Below are positions 1 to 6,093 of a DNA stretch of 8,291 nt, in pieces (positions within the stretch are counted from its first letter, which is position 1; every line of letters starts with the position of its first letter). The position numbers and the translations under genes are program-made. Source of the stretch: JBBDSJ01 sp040905025 (GTDB taxonomy: Bacteria; Pseudomonadota; Gammaproteobacteria; Methylohalomonadales; Methylohalomonadaceae); NCBI GenBank assembly GCA_040905025.1, contig JBBDSJ010000043.1:1-8291 (forward strand), given 5' to 3'. Under the pieces are notes generated by a model. The model made no database searches. It was not told the origin of the DNA and saw nothing but the letters and a program-made list of their open reading frames with translations.

Positions 1-1
1 T

Positions 2-36
2 GAGTTATTGTCAAATGTGGTGTTTGGCAAGTTGAA
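2..36 (+). repeat. IS256-family terminal inverted repeat, transposase 3' end
   Basis: Compared with the reverse complement of 1351-1385, this arm matches at 24 of 35 positions, including a perfect 8-base block TGGTGTTT near the middle and AGTTGAA at the inner end. Weaker similarity continues inward (AAGCGGCG at 39-46 against 1340-1347, with a one-base offset). The outermost base of the element is taken as G2 because base 1 does not match its counterpart. Confidence 0.85.
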
Positions 37-1284
37 TCAAGCGGCGACCTGGTCAACACTTGTTACCTCGATACCATCTTTAAATGTCACTCCCGTAATG
101 ACCTTGGCCAGGTAATGAAATCCCCGTAACCGGCGCCAGTTCTGCTCAGCACATTGCCCCAGCTTGAACATCATCTGCAACATGCCATCCCGGGTCAGAC
201 ATCCTTTGGACCGTTTCGTCCGGTGGCGTATCGTGCCAAAGGTCGATTCAATCGGATTGCTGGTGCGGATATGCTGCCAATGCACGGCAGGATAGTCGTA
301 GAATACCAGCAGCTCTTCCCGATCTTTCTCCAGGCATTCGGTCGCCTTGGGGTACTTCGCCTCATAGGTATCAATGAACAGGTTAAATGCCTTGATAGCC
401 GCTACTTTCGTCTCGGCCTGCCAGATTGCATGCAGGGCCTGTTTTGCCTTGGGCTGTGTCGACTTAGGCAAGTAGTTCAATACATTCATTGTTTTATGCA
501 TCCAGCAGCGTTGTTGCCGGGTGTCAGGATAGACTTCATCCAGGGCCGACCAGAAGCCCATGGCACCATCCCCGACGGCCAACTGCGGCACGTTCATGCC
601 ACGGGATTTCAGCTTCAGTAACACTTCACGCCAGCTCTGGGTGGATTCCCGTATACCGTCTTCAATCGCCAGAAAATGCTTCTCGCCGCGGTCATTCACC
701 CCAATAATCACCAGGGCACACAGCTTCGCATGCTCCGCCCGCAGGCCACTGTAGACCCCATCCGCCCACATATACACCCAACGGTCTTTGTCCAGGCGTT
801 TTGCGATCCATTCCCGGAATTCTTCCGCCCACACCTGCTTCAGGCGGGAGATTGTACTCGCCGACAAACCGGCTGCCTCGGGACCTACCAGTACCTGCAA
901 GGCTTCCTGCATCTCACCCGTCGAGATCCCTTTCAGATAAAGCCACGGCAGGGCCGCTTCCAGGGATCTTGTCTTCCTGACATACGGCGGCACCAGGGCC
1001 GAACGAAATACCACTGGCTCCCCCGTCCGGGAACGCACCTTCGGTACCCGCACCGTCACCGGTCCGATACCGGTTTGCACCTCACGTTCCGGCAGGTAAC
1101 CATTGCGGATCACCCCTGCCTTGCCCTCTGCGGTACGCCGTTCGGCATACCGGGCCATAAAATCCGATAATTCCGCTTCAACCGCTTGATGGATCAAGTC
1201 TCTGGCTCCCTGTCTCAGCAAATCACTCAACGGATCGGACAGCTTCTCTCGACCTTCCAGCCCAATAACGTTATGCTTACTCAT
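37..1284 (-). CDS. IS256-family (mutator-type) transposase
   Basis: This 415-residue protein moves the element by DDE-type DNA cleavage and strand transfer at the inverted repeats. The catalytic triad is visible: D175 in ADGVY, D239 in VGDGAMGFW, and E346 in SNPIESTFG. The family's Cys-x2-His signature follows the second Asp (C260-W-M-H263), and the basic stretch RHRTKRSKG follows the Glu. An N-terminal DNA-binding region with a helix-turn-helix-like segment (about residues 105-150) precedes the RNase H-fold domain. Length is typical and no frameshift or internal stop is seen. The start is placed at the ATG at 1284 because an AGGAG lies 10 bases upstream and the protein then begins MSKHN; an ATG 48 bases upstream would extend it but has no comparable ribosome site. 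It is a passenger beside the defence genes, not part of their function. Confidence 0.95.
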   Translation of the reverse strand: MSKHNVIGLEGREKLSDPLSDLLRQGARDLIHQAVEAELSDFMARYAERRTAEGKAGVIRNGYLPEREVQTGIGPVTVRVPKVRSRTGEPVVFRSALVPPYVRKTRSLEAALPWLYLKGISTGEMQEALQVLVGPEAAGLSASTISRLKQVWAEEFREWIAKRLDKDRWVYMWADGVYSGLRAEHAKLCALVIIGVNDRGEKHFLAIEDGIRESTQSWREVLLKLKSRGMNVPQLAVGDGAMGFWSALDEVYPDTRQQRCWMHKTMNVLNYLPKSTQPKAKQALHAIWQAETKVAAIKAFNLFIDTYEAKYPKATECLEKDREELLVFYDYPAVHWQHIRTSNPIESTFGTIRHRTKRSKGCLTRDGMLQMMFKLGQCAEQNWRRLRGFHYLAKVITGVTFKDGIEVTSVDQVAA

Positions 1285-1294
1285 AGTGGCGTAT

Positions 1295-1299
1295 CTCCT
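1295..1299 (-). promoter_or_regulatory. Ribosome binding site of the transposase (decides start)
   Basis: AGGAG on the minus strand, 10 bases before the ATG at 1284. It supports the 415-residue start over the longer in-frame ATG at 1332. Confidence 0.6.
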
Positions 1300-1350
1300 C
1301 AGGTTGTTTGTTTTCTTACAACTACAAATCAACCAGATACGCCGCTTCTT

Positions 1351-1385
1351 TTCAACTCCTTAAACACCAGATCCAATTATAGCTC
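1351..1385 (-). repeat. IS256-family terminal inverted repeat, transposase 5' end
   Basis: This is the partner arm of the repeat at 2-36, read on the minus strand from GAGCTATAATTGG inward. It lies upstream of the transposase gene and would carry or neighbour its promoter. The boundary with host DNA is placed after base 1385, where similarity to the other arm ends. Confidence 0.85.
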
Positions 1386-1525
1386 GGAATTTTAGGGACT
1401 TAATTGGCAGCTGCGGGCTGTGTAAGCCATAAATAAGTAGACTGTCCCTGGAACCCCCGCATACCTCATTTTGGGGATAGTAATACCACAGGATTGCTGT
1501 AACCTTGATCAGTTAATATCTGAGG

Positions 1526-1564
1526 AGATATGACAACTGTTGATACCCGGACAGATATGACAAC
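1526..1564 (+). repeat. Pair of 12-bp direct repeats, 27-bp period
   Basis: AGATATGACAAC occurs at 1526-1537 and again, identical, at 1553-1564. The offset of 27 bases is a multiple of three, so both copies fall in the same frame of the small ORF. Two copies could be protein-binding sites, an internal duplication, or the terminal repeats of a lost mobile element; nothing here distinguishes these. Confidence 0.45.
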
Positions 1565-1652
1565 GCCCTCGACAGAGGACGTTTCTTCCAGCCTTGCCAG
1601 ACTTGTTTCCAATTTACTAAACCCCCTGTATATACGGTCAATCGGGAAATGA
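1530..1652 (+). CDS. Doubtful 40-aa ORF, unrecognised
   Basis: The ORF runs from ATG at 1530 to TGA at 1650-1652 and encodes a short hydrophilic peptide rich in Thr, Ser and Asp at its start, followed by a mildly hydrophobic segment (LARLVSNLLNPLYI) and a basic end. A strong Shine-Dalgarno-like GAGGAG sits only 2 bases from the ATG, which is closer than optimal; the second in-frame ATG at 1557 has no such site. The 12-bp direct repeat makes the peptide begin with MTT and repeat MTT at residue 10. I recognise no family. It could be a chance ORF or the broken start of a gene cut by past rearrangement. It is the only plus-strand candidate in the window. Confidence 0.15.
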   Translation: MTTVDTRTDMTTPSTEDVSSSLARLVSNLLNPLYIRSIGK

Positions 1653-1706
1653 ATTTATCGTGGTCTATCCCGGTATATAGGTAAATAGGTATATATAATA
1701 TAAAGG

Positions 1707-4700
1707 TCAGCCGTGATAAAATACACCAATAATGGTGCGCGCAGTTATCACGCTGCGGAAACCATTCTGCGGCTTTCCGACAGAAAGAATTTGGGAGGAA
1801 CCAAGTCCGCCAATGCTTTCAAACTGCAACAAGTTAGCAAGCTCTCCTGAAAGCGTTGTACCCACACGTTTGAAAATGCTTGATCCATCATCAAGGGTCA
1901 ATGCGACAAGTTCATCCTTGCACTGTCCGAGGTCGGAAAGTTCAATGCGACCCCCGCCCAGCACTACCTGCTTTTCAAGTGCGAGAGGAACCGCGCTGTC
2001 GTCGCGCACTCGATAGGCTACCTCGATACGCTTCAAAACATCGACCGCATCATCGACCAGCACAGCTTCATCCTGCCCCTGAGCAACCGTGACGGAGTGG
2101 GTAAAAATGATTCCGACGACTTTATGGATGGCGACCTCAGTCTCTGGGAGGATTATACTCTTCGGGGTCCTTGATCGAGGATCGGGGACTTCCGCCGTGA
2201 GGCCGATAACATTTTCATCCGCACTACGCACCAAGCGGCGTGCATACACAGCATTACCGTGCCGTACAACAACGAGCGCCCGGTCCGGCGCAGGGCCAGG
2301 GACAGCATCGACAAATGCGATTGTGCCAGTGGGTGCAGCAAATCCAAAATTTGGTCGACGGAGGTAGTAGGCTGCGGTATTGTCGAGGAGTTGAGGATCG
2401 AGTTGTTCCGGGGGTTCTTGCGATTCACCCGATGGCACGTGCTGCGTAAATGCGGCAAGGTCAGGGCAGACGAGGACATGAAGTTCGGGACAGGATAAAG
2501 GCACTAGAGCAGACGGCACTTTGCTTGGGAACAGATTCTTGGATGCGTCCCTGCGCCGCCAGCGATAGCATTCCTCATACATCCGCTCAACGAGCTTGAG
2601 GAGATCACTAAGATGATTGGCACATTGCGCTACATCTGCAGCCCTAATTTCCTGACGTCGTCCATGATGAACTTTATTCATCAAGATGATCACAGGTGAC
2701 CCGTCTGCCAGTGCTGGATGCTCGACGAATTGACGGAAAACATGCGCGCTGAACATTCCTTGGGGAGCCGATTTCACTAGTGTACGCAGGCGATGAATGA
2801 ATGTTGCGAAAGTCGGGTCTGGATTATCAATGCACCATGCAGCATGAGCTGGGTCATCAAACATGTCTCCGAGTTTAGCTTCGAAAAATACGCGACATCC
2901 TTCTGCAAAACTACGTGCCGGTTCCTCTGCGTTTCGGTCAGCATTAAAATTAGCTTTACGCTTTTGAATTTCCGGTAGTGGCGGCGTGGTTCTTACCTTG
3001 GGTTGTTGCCGTGTGGCCGGATGCACTGCAAGGTGTTCAATACCACCCGGCACCGAAAGACGTGAGACACGCGTACAAAAACGAGGATCATATGAAGTCA
3101 CGATCAGTTGGGCATTAGCGGCAACGAGCGGGGCAAAAGCCGCTGCGAGCCGTTCTCGATTTTCATCGTCAAGTAATTCTTGCGGATCATCGAGAATCAA
3201 GGTTGTCAGCCCGCCGCGCTCTTTCAGCACATACTCCCAGAAGGCAAGAAAGAATGCGACTAGACTGGCGCGCAAAGCTGAAGCGTTGGTCACATGCTGC
3301 GCAGGCGCCGCAACGCCGCCTGTTTGCACCACAAGGTCCAGTTCGCCCTTGCGGCCCATCTCTGTGTCGATTAATTCGTGTGCTGTATCAGGGAACGCAC
3401 CGAGATAAATCCGGGAACGCCATTCAGCGGCCTCTTTTCGCAAAATTTTGCGTAGCTGATCTACCTGCTCGTCAGCCAATTGCCCCAAACTAGCGAGATT
3501 CGAGAGGGCTGAACTCGCTGTAGCGTATTCATTGAGACGCTGTTCTGCGGCACGACGTTCCTTTAGGTGCTTCTTGAGCCGATTACACTGAACGAGTGCA
3601 TCGGAGATGGGTTGCGCTGCCTTCACCATTGCTTCGAGGTCCAGTAACTTTCCGGTGAGCGTAATCTTTTCGCCCGGCTCACCCTCCTTAGGTGCGCATC
3701 CAAGAACACGCACTATAATATCACGAACTAGTGTATCGTTTTCCTGCCGCCATCGTGCAAACCGGATCGCACAATCGAGTCGTTTCAGTGTCTTGCCAAG
3801 CGCATCAACCCCCTTTGGGAGTGTAATCTCGATAGGATCTATAAGTTCCGCGCGATCCGTGACGACTTCATCAAACGCGGTAGCGGTCTGCATCTTTAAC
3901 TCAGCCAAAACACCGCGAAATGGTTCGAAAGCGAATAGCTCATCCACAATCGCTGAGCGAAGCAGATCACAAGGATGGGCTGCCATGTCGTTAGCTATTT
4001 CCGCGCGTAGCGCTTCAGGCAGACTTCGCATAAGGTCACCCTGCACATTCTCCGCCCAACGCATAAGCGTTTGCGACAATAACGCTGCACTTTCGGCTGC
4101 CTCATGCAGATGTGACTTCACCGGTCGGTTGGTCACGGGATCAATCGCATTATCGAGGTAGCCGCCACAAACGGCGCAGGCATCATCCTCCCGCTGCGAG
4201 TCAGGATGATCCGCAATCCAGGTTGCCACGTGTGCATAGAGACGAACTCGGGCGGCTTCCGACTGATTTTTCGCTAAAGCATCCAGCGCCTTAGCTTCAG
4301 CAAGAATATCATGTATCTTGTCTTCGGCAGCATTCAATTGTTCCAAAGAGAGTTGGCGCATTGCACTAAGCCGAGCCGCAGCAACAAGACTTTTCGGTTG
4401 ACTAACGCGCTCAACTGCTCGGCCGACGTTCCTCTCGAGATCGGAAAGTAATGCGGGATTAGCGGGGTCAAAGTGCTCCCCCAGAATGTCACGTGCTAAT
4501 TCGAACGCAGATGCTTTCGCCTCTTCGAAGTGCTTGGTGATATCGTCGAGGATTTTTTCAATCTCCTTATCGTCGGTTGGAGATGGCACAGCCTGCGTCG
4601 GAGCCAGTCTCGGGTTCGCAAGTACAATTTTTTCAAGGTCGTCTTTCACCACTCCGTAATCACGGTCCGCCCGTTCGCGATCAGTTGTCTTAGTCTTGAC

Positions 4701-5618
4701 AAACTCCCTGTCGATCTTTGCCTTAGCACGCCGCACATGCTCGGCCAGGTCGACGAGCGCAGATAGACCAGTGAGTTGCGAAACTGCTCGACCCAATTCA
4801 GATTCCGATCCGATCTTTATGAGCGGAAGAAACCCCGGCATGATGGTACCGATGCGCATCGCGATTGGGTCGATGCCAAGAACCGTGAGATCGGGCGGCG
4901 TGTCCTGCAACTTACCCCGCGCCGACCGGCTCTGAGTACGCCGAATCAGTGGTAGTTCGCCAGTCTCATCGACAAAGGTTAGCTCTACCCATGTGTCAGC
5001 GGGCACCCAAGGCTGATCAGGTCGGTACTGTTCCACATTGGGCATCGGCGTGAGTGGTGATAACTTGTGCAAGCTGTATCCAGCATCCCCATCAACCGAA
5101 GCGACTTGGCATTCAAAGTCTTCAGCAGATTCTGGTTCGCGCTGCGGTCGCAGTATCTCTCCTGTTAGAGTCCAAATGATCGCATTCAGCAACGAGGTTT
5201 TACCTGAGCCGTTCCTCCCTTCGAAGAGCGTGATCGGCGATGTGAATTCGCAAATGTAATTTGCGGGCGCGGCATCGGGCGTTCCGAATTTATGTAATCC
5301 AGCAAACCTGTGCGCCTCCAGCTTTTTCAGTTTCAAGCGCCTACTCTTGGCGTTCGCCGGTCGTGCGGGCAACACCGGCAATTCGGGCGGTGTCAGAAGA
5401 ATAGCGTCGACAAGATCTTCACCATTCGCCACGCTGACGTTTGTGGTCCACGCAACGGCTCCTTTCTTGCGATACCATTCGAGTGCACTGCGCGTCCGCT
5501 CGTCCGACAAAACAAAAGATCCCTTTGCAGCTGTCTCAACCGGTCTACCACTAACAAGATCGGCAATTAGAGAATCTAGAGTGTGTAGATGCAACGATCG
5601 CGATTCAGATTCAGGCAT
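1707..5618 (-). CDS. Rad50/RloC-like ATPase with zinc-hook motif, RxxxE...H nuclease-like region and tandem LexA-like C-terminal domains
   Basis: 1303 residues, probably a cytoplasmic DNA-linked defence ATPase. Visible order: residues 1-92, unrecognised N-terminal region; 93-150, ATPase lobe opening (LKKLEAHRFAGL) with Walker A GRNGSGKT at 134-141; 290-735, helical arms around a zinc-hook-like C481-A-V-C484; 778-850, second ATPase lobe with a degenerate signature (NASALRAS), Walker B LILDDP (807-812) and TSYD (841-844) where a His-containing switch is usual; 900-1020, helical region with R909-x3-E913 and N981-K-V-H984-H985, resembling the Arg/Glu/His set of PrrC/RloC anticodon nucleases; 1090-1172 and 1215-1303, two beta-rich units resembling the C-terminal fold of LexA/S24 peptidases. 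RloC proteins are about 700-800 residues, so the last 280 are an addition. The ATG at 5618 has an AAGGTG site 5 bases upstream. GC is even, about 53%. ATPase assignment is firm; nuclease and LexA-like assignments are inference. Confidence 0.85.
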   Translation of the reverse strand: MPESESRSLHLHTLDSLIADLVSGRPVETAAKGSFVLSDERTRSALEWYRKKGAVAWTTNVSVANGEDLVDAILLTPPELPVLPARPANAKSRRLKLKKLEAHRFAGLHKFGTPDAAPANYICEFTSPITLFEGRNGSGKTSLLNAIIWTLTGEILRPQREPESAEDFECQVASVDGDAGYSLHKLSPLTPMPNVEQYRPDQPWVPADTWVELTFVDETGELPLIRRTQSRSARGKLQDTPPDLTVLGIDPIAMRIGTIMPGFLPLIKIGSESELGRAVSQLTGLSALVDLAEHVRRAKAKIDREFVKTKTTDRERADRDYGVVKDDLEKIVLANPRLAPTQAVPSPTDDKEIEKILDDITKHFEEAKASAFELARDILGEHFDPANPALLSDLERNVGRAVERVSQPKSLVAAARLSAMRQLSLEQLNAAEDKIHDILAEAKALDALAKNQSEAARVRLYAHVATWIADHPDSQREDDACAVCGGYLDNAIDPVTNRPVKSHLHEAAESAALLSQTLMRWAENVQGDLMRSLPEALRAEIANDMAAHPCDLLRSAIVDELFAFEPFRGVLAELKMQTATAFDEVVTDRAELIDPIEITLPKGVDALGKTLKRLDCAIRFARWRQENDTLVRDIIVRVLGCAPKEGEPGEKITLTGKLLDLEAMVKAAQPISDALVQCNRLKKHLKERRAAEQRLNEYATASSALSNLASLGQLADEQVDQLRKILRKEAAEWRSRIYLGAFPDTAHELIDTEMGRKGELDLVVQTGGVAAPAQHVTNASALRASLVAFFLAFWEYVLKERGGLTTLILDDPQELLDDENRERLAAAFAPLVAANAQLIVTSYDPRFCTRVSRLSVPGGIEHLAVHPATRQQPKVRTTPPLPEIQKRKANFNADRNAEEPARSFAEGCRVFFEAKLGDMFDDPAHAAWCIDNPDPTFATFIHRLRTLVKSAPQGMFSAHVFRQFVEHPALADGSPVIILMNKVHHGRRQEIRAADVAQCANHLSDLLKLVERMYEECYRWRRRDASKNLFPSKVPSALVPLSCPELHVLVCPDLAAFTQHVPSGESQEPPEQLDPQLLDNTAAYYLRRPNFGFAAPTGTIAFVDAVPGPAPDRALVVVRHGNAVYARRLVRSADENVIGLTAEVPDPRSRTPKSIILPETEVAIHKVVGIIFTHSVTVAQGQDEAVLVDDAVDVLKRIEVAYRVRDDSAVPLALEKQVVLGGGRIELSDLGQCKDELVALTLDDGSSIFKRVGTTLSGELANLLQFESIGGLGSSQILSVGKPQNGFRSVITARTIIGVFYHG

Positions 5619-5623
5619 GATCC

Positions 5624-5629
5624 CACCTT
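5624..5629 (-). promoter_or_regulatory. Ribosome binding site of the ATPase gene
   Basis: AAGGTG on the minus strand, 5 bases before the ATG at 5618, one mismatch from AAGGAG. It supports starting the protein at MPESES and shows the long N-terminal region before the ATPase lobe is probably translated. Confidence 0.55.
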
Positions 5630-5665
5630 TCTAGTAATGGCAATTTTGTACGTGAATTTAGCACG

Positions 5666-5694
5666 ATCAAAAGCAATCCCCTTCAATCTCTCAA
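5666..5694 (-). promoter_or_regulatory. Candidate sigma70-type promoter for the ATPase gene
   Basis: On the minus strand, TTGAGA (5689-5694) is followed after 17 bases by TTTGAT (5666-5671), giving 5/6 and 4/6 matches to the -35 and -10 consensus, about 48 bases before the start codon. The 475-bp gap and dead gene between methylase and ATPase make an independent promoter expected. The match is weak and no operator palindrome for it was identified. Confidence 0.3.
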
Positions 5695-5890
5695 CTGTGG
5701 CGGCTATCACTTTTACGGCCACCCCCTGCAATCGATAGTAAATTGCATATAAACCAGAGTTGGCTGGGGCTTTCCAACAGAAATTGACCTATATCCGCTT
5801 CGTGCGAATTGCAGAACTTATTTCGTTAATAAAACCAACGGTAATAACTATCGAGCAGCATGAGAAATTCCCCCAATTATCAGCATATGT

Positions 5891-6091
5891 GTGGAGTTTA
5901 TTTAGTGCAATATAAATTAAGGCGCGGCTTTTGTCCGAAGCTGGTAGTAATTTAATCAGTAGTTATGGCTCGCCACGTTTTTCAAAGGCACACTCCTGCA
6001 TCTCTTGCGTACCCAGTCCATTGGATTTTTTAGAGCTGCCGTTACAAGCATACGTCACTGAAACAAAGGATGTGAATTTATGTTCTGTCAT
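5891..6091 (-). pseudogene. Decayed 5' remnant of a DEAD/DEAH-type helicase (restriction-associated)
   Basis: An ATG at 6091, just 2 bases after the methylase stop, opens a frame of 42 codons ending in TAA at 5963-5965. Reading through the stop, the same frame continues LLIKLLPASDKSRALIYIAL. This closely resembles the start of helicase proteins that I recall as carrying LLIKAPPASGKSRALM..AL, where PPASGKS is the Walker A motif. Upstream residues (MQECAFEKRG) fit the segment that normally precedes it. Two lesions are visible: the stop replaces what is usually a Tyr codon, and the Walker A Gly has become Asp (GAC), leaving ASDKS. Similarity fades after about codon 67, and the several hundred residues of helicase body are absent before the ATPase gene. 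It was probably co-translated with the methylase and served as its motor partner. The family assignment rests on about 35 residues and on memory of the family, not a search. Confidence 0.6.
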
Positions 6092-6093
6092 AA

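Larger units (their letters stand above)
2..1385 (-). mobile_element. Complete IS256-family insertion sequence, about 1384 bp
   Basis: This is a single-gene insertion sequence bounded by imperfect inverted repeats (2-36 and 1351-1385) around one intact IS256-type DDE transposase. The length of about 1.38 kb is normal for the family. Both repeats begin GAG at their outer ends, and the transposase stop codon lies directly inside the left repeat, as is usual for compact elements. IS256 elements normally make target duplications of 8-9 bp. Only one base of left flank is present, so the duplication cannot be tested; the right flank starts GGAATTTTA at 1386. The element lies beyond the 3' end of the ATPase gene and interrupts no recognisable gene here. 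The open reading frame and paired ends suggest it may still be mobile. Confidence 0.9.
1386..1706. other. Spacer between the insertion sequence and the ATPase gene
   Basis: About 320 bases with no convincing gene. It contains a doubtful 40-codon plus-strand ORF (1530-1652), a 12-bp direct repeat (1526-1537 and 1553-1564) and a strongly AT-rich stretch next to the ATPase stop codon (about 1672-1706) in which GGTATATA occurs twice. The arms CCTGTATATACGG (1625-1637) and CCGGTATATAGG (about 1670-1681) are loosely inverted relative to each other. I see no rho-independent terminator with a clear GC stem and T run on either strand, so transcription of the ATPase gene has no obvious stop here. Confidence 0.6.
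5619..5890. other. Upstream region of the ATPase gene, no gene seen
   Basis: This stretch lies between the last recognisable codons of the broken helicase and the ATPase start. All frames are interrupted and I recognise no protein similarity in it. It holds the ATPase ribosome site and the weak promoter candidate. It may include further eroded helicase sequence, or be the junction left when the helicase body was deleted or replaced. Confidence 0.5.

Noticed and set aside
154..1170. Several plus-strand ORFs opposite the transposase
   Set aside because: They are antisense shadows of an intact IS256-type transposase with all catalytic residues.
1292..1530. 11-bp inverted match CTGAGGAGATA between the transposase leader (1292-1302) and the small ORF leader (1520-1530)
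   Set aside because: A match of this length is expected by chance somewhere in a window of this size, and both copies are simple Shine-Dalgarno-like sequence.
1563..1580. Small hairpin CCTC-GACA-GAGG as a terminator
   Set aside because: The stem is only 4 bp and no T run follows on either strand.
2153..2479. Minus-strand 108-codon ORF inside the ATPase gene
   Set aside because: It is an out-of-frame shadow of the ATPase coding sequence; its residue content is haphazard and the enclosing frame has clear domain structure.
3607..4161. Plus-strand 184-codon ORF opposite the ATPase gene
   Set aside because: It is rich in Ser and Arg as expected from the antisense of a GC-balanced gene and has no motif; the minus-strand frame is clearly the real one.
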